Shown piece after piece: positions 1 through 5,871 of a stretch of 6,901 nt of DNA. The DNA lies in contig JAUXBK010000142.1 in the NCBI GenBank assembly GCA_030619405.1, positions 1 through 6,901 of the forward strand, written 5' to 3'. Under the pieces are notes generated by a model, which saw only the letters and a list, made by a program, of their open reading frames with translations, was not told where the DNA came from and searched no databases. The stretch's first letter is position 1; every line of letters begins with the position of its first letter. The position numbers and the translations under genes are program-made. The stretch is from Sedimenticola sp. (lineage in GTDB: Bacteria; Pseudomonadota; Gammaproteobacteria; Chromatiales; Chromatiaceae).

Positions 1-156
1 ACCCTTCTTGGTCTCGTAGGAGGTCTCCAGCTGACCCAGCAGGTCGACCATCATGTCGTTGTCTTTGGCCAGTCGTTTGAGGCCGGTTACGAAGCTCGGC
101 CAGGGGCCGCTCTCCAGTTGGTCCAGCATAGGTGTGTCATACATCGATTTCGTCAT
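1..156 (-). CDS. dsrA: Dissimilatory sulfite reductase alpha subunit, N-terminal 52 residues (partial)
   Basis: The reverse strand from the ATG at 156 reads 52 codons to the window edge without a stop. The peptide carries PMLDQLESGPWPSF at residues 9-22 and DLLGQLETSYETKKG at 38-52, which I recognise as the conserved start of DsrA. DsrAB is the cytoplasmic sirohaem/iron-sulfur enzyme interconverting sulfite and sulfide; in sulfur-oxidising Gammaproteobacteria it runs in reverse, oxidising stored or DsrC-bound sulfur. A strong Shine-Dalgarno, GGGAGGA on the minus strand (162-168), sits 5 nt before the ATG and supports this start. The sirohaem and FeS cysteine motifs would lie beyond the edge and cannot be checked. 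In known organisms dsrA heads the dsr cluster, so the gap to its right (157-530) is probably the dsr promoter region. That the enzyme is the oxidative type is inferred from the gammaproteobacterial neighbours, not read from these 52 residues. Confidence 0.82.
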   Translation of the reverse strand, partial: MTKSMYDTPMLDQLESGPWPSFVTGLKRLAKDNDMMVDLLGQLETSYETKKG

Positions 157-530
157 CTCTTTCCTCCCGGTGGAATGTATCAGCAAAGTCCCTCATCCGG
201 GTACCCGAAACGGATTGGATGTCTGGACTCCACCAGCGATCGCTTCTGTTAAAAGTGATCTATTTCCTGAGTAATTAGAATGATTCCAGATATCATCATA
301 GACAGGATGAGGGCGCAGAAAAACACCTGTTTTTTAAGGAATTGGGTCACGCAGGGTAAAAATCAGCGCTTTACGGCCAGGACAACCCCTCCCCGGCGTT
401 CCCCCGCTCTATTACCTACGGCAGAGAGACCAGGATACGGGACCCGAAGGCATCGGCAACACGCCCTCTTCGTGCATCGGGTCTCACCGCTGTAAACCCG
501 TGAGACAGCGCGATGGGAGAGTAGTTTTAC
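157..530. other. Intergenic region upstream of dsrA
   Basis: This 374-base gap holds no convincing gene: the short plus-strand frames at 53-274 and 280-495 have no family signature, and the first runs antisense through dsrA. It should contain the dsr operon promoter, read leftwards, but I cannot pick a clear -35/-10 pair. Visible landmarks are the 10-bp palindrome CGGGTACCCG at 198-207, a weak A/T hairpin (AAAAAC and GTTTTT, 319-334), and the inverted-repeat cluster at 439-510 described separately. The part nearest dsrA is richer in A/T than the genes. Confidence 0.6.
439..510. repeat. Cluster of mutually exclusive inverted repeats
   Basis: Three helices can be drawn. GGGACCCGA (439-447) pairs with TCGGGTCTC (477-485) with one G-U. 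GTCTCAC (481-487) pairs perfectly with GTGAGAC (500-506). CGCTGT (488-493) pairs perfectly with ACAGCG (505-510). The first and second share 481-485, and the second and third share 505-506, so they compete. The cluster lies 21 nt past the stop codon of the DUF465 gene and about 280 nt upstream of dsrA. No U-run follows on either strand, so it is not a standard intrinsic terminator. It could be a structured leader, a small RNA or chance pairing. Confidence 0.4.
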
Positions 531-773
531 TTAATTGTGCTGGCGCAGGATGTCGTAGATGCGGTCTTTCAGCAGCGCGCGCTTTTTCTTGAGCTCTTCC
601 ATATGGAAGTCTGAAGTAGGTTGATTCTGTGCCTCCAGGTCCCGGATCTTCTTGTCCAGCTGGTCGTGTTCATCCATCAGGCTGGAGAACGCCGGGTTGG
701 TCTCGTGGAGTTTCTGGATCATCTGTTCGAGATTGGGGAACTCATGGACAATATCGTGGATTTCGCCGAGCAT
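531..773 (-). CDS. DUF465/YdcH-family small coiled-coil protein
   Basis: The 80-residue product is charged and almost wholly predicted to be helical, with a heptad-like pattern and a LMDEHDQLDKKIRDLE segment at about residues 31-46, then a second helix ending in RIYDILRQHN. Length, the HDQLDKKI motif and the two-helix layout fit the DUF465 (YdcH/SlyX-like) family, whose biochemical role is unknown. The open frame extends upstream to 881, but I choose the ATG at 773: it gives the family's usual 70-80 residues, the extra 36 residues look non-coding, and AGGAAG lies 7 nt before this ATG. A perfect minus-strand TATAAT at 820-825 also falls inside the longer frame. The gene follows comF on the same strand after 155 nt, and its own -10 box suggests independent transcription. 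Confidence 0.8.
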   Translation of the reverse strand: MLGEIHDIVHEFPNLEQMIQKLHETNPAFSSLMDEHDQLDKKIRDLEAQNQPTSDFHMEELKKKRALLKDRIYDILRQHN

Positions 774-819
774 CGGTCTGCTTCCTGTAGAGATGGGGTA
801 TGAAAAAGGTTCGAAATGC

Positions 820-825
820 ATTATA
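820..825 (-). promoter_or_regulatory. Candidate -10 box for the DUF465 gene
   Basis: Read on the minus strand this is TATAAT, a perfect sigma-70 -10 hexamer about 47 nt before the ATG at 773, which would leave a leader of roughly 38-40 nt. The -35 position (about 842-849) has no good TTGACA match; it overlaps a perfect 6-bp hairpin, GCTTTG-atg-CAAAGC (846-860). The promoter may need an activator or may be weak. Confidence 0.4.
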
Positions 826-928
826 GAGAGCCTTTTTGGTAGACAGCTTTGATGCAAAGCAACTGAACCGGAAAAAGCCATTGAGGCACCGTGGGAGACG
901 CTTGAGTTTACACGACAGGATGCCGTGT

Positions 929-1645
929 TTACCCGGAAGGGGTACGGGCTACTGCCCAGACATCCACCCGTTCCACACCGGCCCGTTTCAGAGTTCGGGC
1001 CAGTTCAGCGACGGTGGCGCCGGTGGTGACCACGTCATCCACCAGCGCCACGTGTCGGGCCTGGATCCTGCCGACGACCTGAAACGCGCCCTGGATATTG
1101 CTGTGGCGTCCCTCCATGGCCTGTTTGACCTGAGGGGCAGTGTTTCTCTGGCGCCTGCAGATGAAGGGGGCGATCGGGATGCCCAGGTGACGACCGAGCG
1201 GATGCGCCAGCTCCAGTGCCTGGTTGTAACCCCGGCTGCGCAGGCGAGTGGGGTGCAGGGGAACCGGGACGATGAGTTCCGGCACCCCATGTTTCAGCAT
1301 CGGTTCCAGATATTCTGCCATCAGCTCGGTGAGCAGGCGCCCATAGGCCAGTTTTCCGTGGAACTTGAGGCCGCCGACCAGCAAATCCAGCGGTGGCTGA
1401 TAGAGGAGGGGGGTGAAGCAGCGATCGAAGGGAGGGGGGTGCAGGCGGCAGGCTCCGCAGGACCGGATGGCGGGGGCTCCCAAGGGGAGTGGCAGTGCGC
1501 AGCGGGGGCAGGGGTGAAGATTGTGCGGCAGTTCCCGGCGGCAGGCCTGGCACAGGTCGAGGCCCTCTTCACCACCCGCACCACAGAGCAGGCAGCGTGC
1601 CGGGTAGAGCCTCCGTTGAAGCTGTTTTATACAGTTGTAAACCAT
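929..1645 (-). CDS. comF: ComF family protein (phosphoribosyltransferase fold, ComFC/GntX-like)
   Basis: The 238-residue product matches the usual ComF/GntX length. The N-terminus carries four CxxC pairs (C18/C21, C32/C35, C46/C49, C63/C66), a pattern expected to bind zinc. The C-terminal half is a type I phosphoribosyltransferase domain: VPVPLHPTRLRSRGYNQ at 127-143 and the PRPP-binding loop VALVDDVVTTGATV at 199-212. Family members are linked to DNA uptake during natural transformation (ComFC) or to growth on gluconate in E. coli (GntX), but their substrate is not settled, so the symbol marks the family only. Divergence from a bio operon is common in Gammaproteobacteria, where this gene often sits beside bioB or bioH. 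Start: ATG at 1645, with GAGAGG about 9 nt upstream as a modest ribosome site. Codons 2-4 overlap a BirA-like half-site. Confidence 0.9.
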   Translation of the reverse strand: MVYNCIKQLQRRLYPARCLLCGAGGEEGLDLCQACRRELPHNLHPCPRCALPLPLGAPAIRSCGACRLHPPPFDRCFTPLLYQPPLDLLVGGLKFHGKLAYGRLLTELMAEYLEPMLKHGVPELIVPVPLHPTRLRSRGYNQALELAHPLGRHLGIPIAPFICRRQRNTAPQVKQAMEGRHSNIQGAFQVVGRIQARHVALVDDVVTTGATVAELARTLKRAGVERVDVWAVARTPSG

Positions 1646-1667
1646 TGAGATCCCTCTCAGTTGACAT
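1635..1667. promoter_or_regulatory. Candidate BirA (biotin repressor) operator
   Basis: TTGTAAACC (1635-1643) equals the left half of the E. coli bio operator as I remember it, and after exactly 15 nt AGTTGACAT (1659-1667) matches 6 of 9 bases of the right half GGTTTACAA. The E. coli spacing is 16, so this is one base short. The site lies in the divergent comF/bioB region, where BirA control is expected. The left half coincides with the comF start codon and codons 2-4, and the right half covers the candidate -35 hexamer TTGACA. Chance is possible because of the coding overlap. Confidence 0.35.
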
Positions 1668-1690
1668 ATGGACGCCTGTCCATGACTATT
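1661..1690 (+). promoter_or_regulatory. Candidate bioB promoter with an internal dyad
   Basis: A perfect -35 hexamer TTGACA (1661-1666) is followed at 17-18 nt by poor -10 candidates (GACTAT 1684-1689 or ACTATT 1685-1690, three of six matches each). The spacer holds a perfect inverted repeat ATGGAC-gcct-GTCCAT (1668-1683). If used, transcripts would carry a leader of about 225 nt spanning the repeat structure at 1714-1893. The weak -10 keeps confidence low. Confidence 0.3.
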
Positions 1691-1713
1691 CGCCCGATTA
1701 TATTCGATATTCA

Positions 1714-1754
1714 GTAACCGTTCACGGTTATCAGTTTACAGTTTTCGGTTAATA
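1714..1754 (+). repeat. Degenerate heptamer array, left arm of an inverted pair
   Basis: Five consecutive 7-bp units, each beginning GTT, occupy 1720-1754: GTTCACG, GTTATCA, GTTTACA, GTTTTCG, GTTAATA. The outer end is a short palindrome, TAACCGT-tc-ACGGTTA (1715-1730). Bases 1715-1748 match the reverse complement of 1859-1892 at 27 of 34 positions. The pattern resembles the short tandemly repeated heptamers (STRR) known from cyanobacteria and other bacteria. Confidence 0.75.
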
Positions 1755-1858
1755 AAACAGGAAGTTAGCTGGAGAGGTGGATATATTTTCTGGTCAGGAT
1801 GCGAAACAGCTGATTCAGAAATCGATATCGAAAATGCTTCAGGCACTACGATCATTCG

Positions 1859-1893
1859 TTGAAAACCGTAAACCGTAAACCGTAAACGGTTAC
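1859..1893 (-). repeat. Heptamer array AAACCGT, right arm of the inverted pair
   Basis: Three perfect AAACCGT units (1863-1883) are followed by a variant AAACGGT (1884-1890). Read on the minus strand the unit is GTTTACG, the same family as the left array at 1720-1754, hence an inverted pair around a 110-nt core (1749-1858). The outer end again forms a palindrome, AACCGT-aa-ACGGTT (1878-1891). The array ends 28 nt before the bioB start codon. I see no gene or clear promoter in the core. Confidence 0.8.
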
Positions 1894-1921
1894 GACATTC
1901 CTAAACGACAGGAGTACGCAC

Positions 1922-2950
1922 TTGAACCCCAGTGATCCCAACCAGCGACACGACTGGACCCTGGAGGAGATCGAGTCCCTGCTGGGCCTCCCCTTCAATG
2001 ACCTCCTGTTTCGTGCCCAGGCCATTCACCGGGCCCACTTCGACCCCAACCAGGTACAGGTCAGCACCCTGCTGAGCATCAAGACCGGTGCCTGCTCCGA
2101 GGACTGTGGTTACTGCTCTCAGAGTGCCAGCCACGGGACCAGCCTGGAACAGGAGAAGTTGCTGCCGGTGGCTGAGGTGGTGAAGGCGGCCCGTTCCGCC
2201 CGGGAGAAGGGTGCCACCCGGTTCTGCATGGGCGCGGCCTGGCGCAACCCCACCGACCGGAACCTGGAGCGGGTGATTGAGATGATCCAGGCGGTTCACG
2301 CGCTGGGCATGGAGAGTTGCGTCACCCTGGGTATGCTGACTGTCGCGCAGAGCCGGCGCCTGAAACAGGCAGGGCTGGATTATTACAACCACAACCTGGA
2401 TACCTCTCCGGAGTTTTACGGCAACGTCATCTCCACCCGCACCTTCCAGGACCGGCTGGAGACCCTGGAGCACGTGCGGGAGCAGGGGATCAACATCTGT
2501 AGCGGCGGCATACTCGGTATGGGCGAGTCCCGGCGCGACCGGGCCTCCATGCTGCGGGAGCTGGCCAACCTGCCGAAGCACCCGGAGTCGGTGCCGATCA
2601 ATCTGCTGGTGCAGGTGGAGGGAACCCCGCTGTTCGGTGTCGATGAACTGGACCCGTTCGAGTTCATCCGCACCATCGCCGTGGCCCGCATCCTGATGCC
2701 CTCCTCCCATGTCCGGCTCTCTGCCGGCCGCAGCCAGATGAGCGATGAGATGCAGGCGCTCTGCTTCCTGGCCGGTGCCAACTCCATGTTCTACGGGGAG
2801 CGGCTCTTGACCACCGATAACCCGGAGACGGAGCGGGACCTGAAACTGTTCCAGCGCCTTGGACTCCGGTTCCAGGAGAGCAGCGAGCTCCAGGCCACCG
2901 AGGCCGGTTGTCGGCATGGGCAGGATACAGGGTTGGCGGCGCAGGCCTGA
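1922..2950 (+). CDS. bioB: Biotin synthase (radical SAM)
   Basis: BioB inserts sulfur into dethiobiotin to make biotin, using a SAM-binding [4Fe-4S] cluster and a sacrificial [2Fe-2S] cluster. The 342-residue product has the radical-SAM motif CSEDCGYC (C58, C62, C65), the [2Fe-2S] ligands C102 (FCMGAAWRNP), C133 and C193 (ICSGGI), and the unusual arginine ligand R265 in VRLSAGR. YYNHNLDTSPEFY at 154-166 is a family hallmark. All align with E. coli BioB at a constant offset of five residues. The start is TTG at 1922, 7 nt after AGGAG (1910-1914); it gives the normal N-terminus, and no in-frame ATG would do so. It heads the operon, 22 nt before bioF. The last 20 or so residues are poorly conserved in the family. 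Identification is secure. Confidence 0.98.
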   Translation: MNPSDPNQRHDWTLEEIESLLGLPFNDLLFRAQAIHRAHFDPNQVQVSTLLSIKTGACSEDCGYCSQSASHGTSLEQEKLLPVAEVVKAARSAREKGATRFCMGAAWRNPTDRNLERVIEMIQAVHALGMESCVTLGMLTVAQSRRLKQAGLDYYNHNLDTSPEFYGNVISTRTFQDRLETLEHVREQGINICSGGILGMGESRRDRASMLRELANLPKHPESVPINLLVQVEGTPLFGVDELDPFEFIRTIAVARILMPSSHVRLSAGRSQMSDEMQALCFLAGANSMFYGERLLTTDNPETERDLKLFQRLGLRFQESSELQATEAGCRHGQDTGLAAQA

Positions 2951-2972
2951 CAAAGGGCATGGAGCCCGATCG

Positions 2973-4136
2973 ATGAAACCTCTGCAACCTGAACTGGAGC
3001 GGCGCAAGGCGCAACACCTCTACCGCCGGCGTCGAATGGTGGAAGGTGCCCAGGGACCAGAGCTGATTGTGGACGGCCGGCAGATGCTGACCTTCTGCAG
3101 TAACGACTATCTGGGCCTGGCCAATCACCCCGAAGTGATCAGCGCCCTGCAGCGTGGTGCGGAGCGTTACGGGGTGGGCAGTGGGGCGGCCCATCTGGTG
3201 ACTGGGCACAGACAGGCGCATCACGCCCTGGAGGAGGAGCTGGCGGCGTTCACCGGACGCTCGAGGGCGCTGCTCTTCTCCTCCGGTTACCAGGCCAATC
3301 TGGGGGTGCTCGGCGCACTGCTGGGTCGTGGCGAGCTGCTCTGTGAAGATCGCCTAAACCACGCTTCGCTGATCGATGGCGGGCGGCTCTCCCGCGCCTG
3401 GATGCGCCGTTTTCCCCACCGGGACCTGGTGGTGCTGGGGGAGCTGCTTCCCCGGTCGAAAGAGAGAGGCGGCCTGGTGGCCACGGACGGCGTTTTCAGC
3501 ATGGATGGCGATCTGGCTCCGCTGCCGGAGATGGCCCGGTTGTGCCGGGAGCGGGGGGCCTGGCTGCTGGTGGACGATGCCCACGGCCTGGGGGTATTGG
3601 GCCGGGAGGGGCGTGGCACGATCGATCACTTCGGTCTCGGGGTGGATGAGGTGCCGATCCTGGTGGGGACCCTGGGCAAGGCGTTCGGCACCTCGGGTGC
3701 CTTCGTCGCCGGTTCCGAGGTGCTGATCGAGACCCTGATCCAGCAGGCGCGCAGCTATATCTATACCACCGCGCCGCCACCGGCGGTTGCGGAGGCGACC
3801 CGGGCCAGCCTGCGGCTGGTTCAGGCAGGGGAGCTACGGCGCCAGCGGCTGCGGGAGCTGATCGCCCTGTTCCGGGAGGGGGCCGGTGCCCTGGGTTTGC
3901 CTCTGATGCCCTCGGAGACGCCGATCCAGCCGCTGCTGGCCGGCACCTCGGCCCGGGCGCTGGCCTGGAGTGCAGCGCTGGAGCGGCAGGGGATCCTGGT
4001 GAGTGCGATCCGCCCGCCGACTGTGCCCGATGGGAGTGCCCGGCTGCGCGTCACCCTCTCCGCCGCCCACAGCCGGCAGCAGGTGGAACGGCTGCTGGAG
4101 GCATTGGCCAGTGCGCTGTCAATGGAGAGCGAATGA
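2973..4136 (+). CDS. bioF: 8-amino-7-oxononanoate synthase (KAPA synthase)
   Basis: BioF is a PLP enzyme of the alpha-oxoamine synthase family that condenses pimeloyl-ACP (or -CoA) with L-alanine, giving KAPA and CO2. The 387-residue product carries FCSNDYLGLA (41-50), GSGAAHLVTGH (69-79), H130 in NHASLID that would stack on PLP, D201 and H204 in the VDDAHGLG stretch, and K236 in GTLGKAFGTSGAF, the Schiff-base lysine at the same number as in E. coli. I choose the ATG at 2973, not the upstream in-frame ATG at 2859: the longer form adds 38 arginine-rich residues inside the bioB frame, while 2973 has GGAG 8 nt upstream and the normal family start. Its stop overlaps the bioH start (ATGA), which suggests translational coupling. 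Confidence 0.97.
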   Translation: MKPLQPELERRKAQHLYRRRRMVEGAQGPELIVDGRQMLTFCSNDYLGLANHPEVISALQRGAERYGVGSGAAHLVTGHRQAHHALEEELAAFTGRSRALLFSSGYQANLGVLGALLGRGELLCEDRLNHASLIDGGRLSRAWMRRFPHRDLVVLGELLPRSKERGGLVATDGVFSMDGDLAPLPEMARLCRERGAWLLVDDAHGLGVLGREGRGTIDHFGLGVDEVPILVGTLGKAFGTSGAFVAGSEVLIETLIQQARSYIYTTAPPPAVAEATRASLRLVQAGELRRQRLRELIALFREGAGALGLPLMPSETPIQPLLAGTSARALAWSAALERQGILVSAIRPPTVPDGSARLRVTLSAAHSRQQVERLLEALASALSMESE

Positions 4137-4918
4137 AACTCTATCATCAGACGACAGGGAGCGGCCCCGACCTGGTGCTGCTGCATGGCTGGGGGATGAG
4201 CGGCGCCGTGTGGGAGCGGGTGCTGCCACACCTGGCGCGCAACCACCGGGTATGGCGCATAGATCTGCCGGGGCACGGGGCCAGTGGGTACGACCCCCGG
4301 TCCGCCTCGCTGGAGGAGTGGGCATCGGCCTGTCTGGCCGTGGCACCGGAGCGGGCCTGCTGGGTCGGCTGGTCCCTGGGTGGGCAGATTGCCCTGCAGT
4401 GTGCGCTGCTGGCTCCCCGGCGGGTGGAACGTCTGTTGCTGGTCGCGAGCACCCCCCGTTTCGTTCAGGGGGAGGGCTGGGCCCATGCCATGGAGACCCA
4501 GACCCTGCAGCTGTTCGGCCAGACATTGCAGCGCAACCCGCGACAGACCCTGGCCCGGTTTCTCTCCCTCCAGCTCCAGGGGGACGAGGCGGTGCGGGAG
4601 ACGCTGCGTCTGTTGCGTCGGGAGGTGGCCCGACGGCCTGAACCGGACCCATTGGCACTGCAACATGGGCTGGACCTGCTGCAGAGGGTGGATCTGCGGG
4701 AGCGGCTGGGGGAGCTGACGTGCCCGCTGCGGTGGCTGCTGGGGGAGCGGGACACCCTGGTGCCGGCGACCGTCGGCCCCGATTTGGAGTCGTTGTCCGG
4801 TGCCGGTGCCGATCGGGTGCCGGGTGCCGCCCATGTCCCTTTCCTCTCGCATCCAGAACCCTGTCTGGCTTGGCTGGAACAAAATCTGTTGAGGCAGCAT
4901 GAACCTCTCCCCGCCTGA
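4133..4918 (+). CDS. bioH: Pimeloyl-ACP methyl ester carboxylesterase
   Basis: BioH is a cytoplasmic alpha/beta hydrolase that cleaves the methyl ester of pimeloyl-ACP, ending the synthesis of the pimelate chain and stopping further elongation. The 261-residue protein has the oxyanion motif LLHGWGMSGAVW (16-27), the nucleophile elbow GWSLGG with S81, D207 in GERDTLVP and H234 in AAHVPFLSHP, matching the E. coli triad S82/D207/H235. The FLSLQ segment at 143-147 is typical of true BioH. It begins in a 4-nt ATGA overlap with bioF, with GGAG at 4124-4127, and its last 20 nt overlap bioC. Having bioH next to bioC fits their linked roles, as BioC adds the methyl group that BioH removes. E. coli keeps bioH apart from the operon. 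Confidence 0.95.
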   Translation: MKLYHQTTGSGPDLVLLHGWGMSGAVWERVLPHLARNHRVWRIDLPGHGASGYDPRSASLEEWASACLAVAPERACWVGWSLGGQIALQCALLAPRRVERLLLVASTPRFVQGEGWAHAMETQTLQLFGQTLQRNPRQTLARFLSLQLQGDEAVRETLRLLRREVARRPEPDPLALQHGLDLLQRVDLRERLGELTCPLRWLLGERDTLVPATVGPDLESLSGAGADRVPGAAHVPFLSHPEPCLAWLEQNLLRQHEPLPA

Positions 4919-5747
4919 CATCGACAAGCGGCAGAGCCGCATCGCCTTCTCCCGGGCGGCAGCGCGCTATGACGAGGTGGCGGTGCTGCAGCGGGAGATC
5001 GGCCAGCGCATGATCGAGCGTCTGGATCTGATCCAGCTCCAGCCGGAAGCAATCCTGGACCTGGGGGCGGGGACCGGTTTTGCCACCACCGCTCTTGGTC
5101 GGCGTTACCGCAAGACCCAGGTCATCGCCCTCGATTTTGCCTTTTCGATGCTGCTCCAGGCCCGCCGCCGGGGCAGCTGGTGGCGCCGGCCCCACTGTCT
5201 CTGCGCCGATCTGGAGCGGCTGCCCCTGGCGGATCAGAGCATCGATCTGATCTACTCCAACGCGGCGCTCCAGTGGAGCAACGACCTGGAACAGACCTTC
5301 ACAGAGCTGCTGAGGGTGCTGAAACCGGGGGGGCTGCTGCTGTTCAGCACCTTCGGCCCGGACACCCTGAAAGAGCTGCGGGCCGCCTGGTCGGCAGTGG
5401 ATGGCCACAGCCACGTGAGCCGTTTTCCGGATATGCACGATGTAGGGGATGCGCTGTTGCACTGCCGCTTCGCCGACCCGGTGATGGACGTGGACCGGAT
5501 GACCCTTACCTACCGGGAGGTGACAGGACTGATGCGTGATCTGAAGCTGCTGGGGGCTCACAATGTCACCCGCGACCGGCCCCGCGGCCTCACCGGCAAA
5601 GGGCGCCTGCAGGCGATGCAACGAGCTTACGAGCAGTTCCGGGTGGATGGTCTGCTACCCGCCAGTTACGAAGTGGTCTACGGCCACGCCTGGGCACCGC
5701 TGAACCAGACCACCAGTGTCTGTGTGACCATGGATGGGATTGAGTAG
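4899..5747 (+). CDS. bioC: Malonyl-ACP O-methyltransferase
   Basis: BioC transfers a methyl group from SAM to the free carboxyl of malonyl-ACP (or -CoA), disguising it so fatty-acid synthesis can extend it twice to pimeloyl-ACP methyl ester. The 282-residue product is a class I methyltransferase: motif I ILDLGAGTGF (52-61), acidic D79 after the second strand, ADLERLPLAD (103-112), SNAALQW (120-126) and LKPGGLLLFSTFGPDTLKEL (141-160), the last two being BioC signatures. The N-terminal FSRAAARYDEVAVLQ (17-31) is also typical. The ATG at 4899 has GAGG 4 nt upstream and lies inside the end of bioH (20-nt overlap), so expression is probably coupled. The length is somewhat above the E. coli protein (about 250). 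The 124 nt after its stop are filled by repeats that separate it from bioD. Confidence 0.95.
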   Translation: MNLSPPDIDKRQSRIAFSRAAARYDEVAVLQREIGQRMIERLDLIQLQPEAILDLGAGTGFATTALGRRYRKTQVIALDFAFSMLLQARRRGSWWRRPHCLCADLERLPLADQSIDLIYSNAALQWSNDLEQTFTELLRVLKPGGLLLFSTFGPDTLKELRAAWSAVDGHSHVSRFPDMHDVGDALLHCRFADPVMDVDRMTLTYREVTGLMRDLKLLGAHNVTRDRPRGLTGKGRLQAMQRAYEQFRVDGLLPASYEVVYGHAWAPLNQTTSVCVTMDGIE

Positions 5748-5753
5748 AAGGGA

Positions 5754-5788
5754 AGAAGGCAGAAGGCAGAATATAGAATGCAGAATGA
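5754..5788 (+). repeat. Degenerate heptamer array AGAAGGC/AGAATNN
   Basis: Five 7-bp units run head to tail: AGAAGGC, AGAAGGC, AGAATAT, AGAATGC, AGAATGA. The array begins 7 nt after the bioC stop. Its unit is close to AGAAGTC, the minus-strand reading of the array at 5829-5870, so the two form an inverted pair around a 40-nt core (5789-5828) in which I see no known signal. Confidence 0.8.
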
Positions 5789-5828
5789 AAAAACGGGGAA
5801 CCTTTTGGAATTCGCTGTGATCCTATGC

Positions 5829-5870
5829 TGACTTCTGACTTCTGACTTCTGACTTCTGACTTCTGACTTC
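5829..5870 (-). repeat. Six perfect tandem TGACTTC heptamers
   Basis: TGACTTC is repeated six times without error (42 bp), ending one base before the bioD ATG at 5872. Read on the minus strand the unit is GAAGTCA, in phase AGAAGTC, related to the AGAAGGC array at 5754-5788. Perfect copies suggest recent expansion or ongoing slippage. The repeat leaves no purine-rich Shine-Dalgarno in front of bioD. Confidence 0.95.
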
Positions 5871-5871
5871 G

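Noticed and set aside
53..495. Two short plus-strand open frames (73 and 71 codons).
   Set aside because: The first runs antisense through dsrA and its ribosome-binding site, the second crosses the inverted repeats; neither shows a family motif or a good ribosome site.
418..513. Resemblance of the plus strand to a glycine riboswitch (GAGAGACC, CCGAAGG, GCAA and TCTCA in the expected order).
   Set aside because: The core between these pieces does not fit the consensus as I know it, the closing CTCTCAGGCA is absent, and no plus-strand gene lies downstream; the next sequence is the DUF465 gene on the other strand.
774..881. N-terminal extension of the DUF465 protein to 116 residues.
   Set aside because: It exceeds the family length, has no matching motif, and includes the candidate -10 box; the ATG at 773 has its own ribosome site.
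836..1648. A 270-codon plus-strand frame opposite comF.
   Set aside because: It is the antisense shadow of a well-supported ComF gene in GC-rich DNA.
1901..5621. Long minus-strand frames opposite bioB, bioF, bioH and bioC (up to 500 codons).
   Set aside because: Their low-complexity, proline- and arginine-rich products are antisense shadows of genes with complete catalytic motifs.
5829..5870. CRISPR-like array.
   Set aside because: The units are 7 bp with no spacers; this is a simple tandem repeat.
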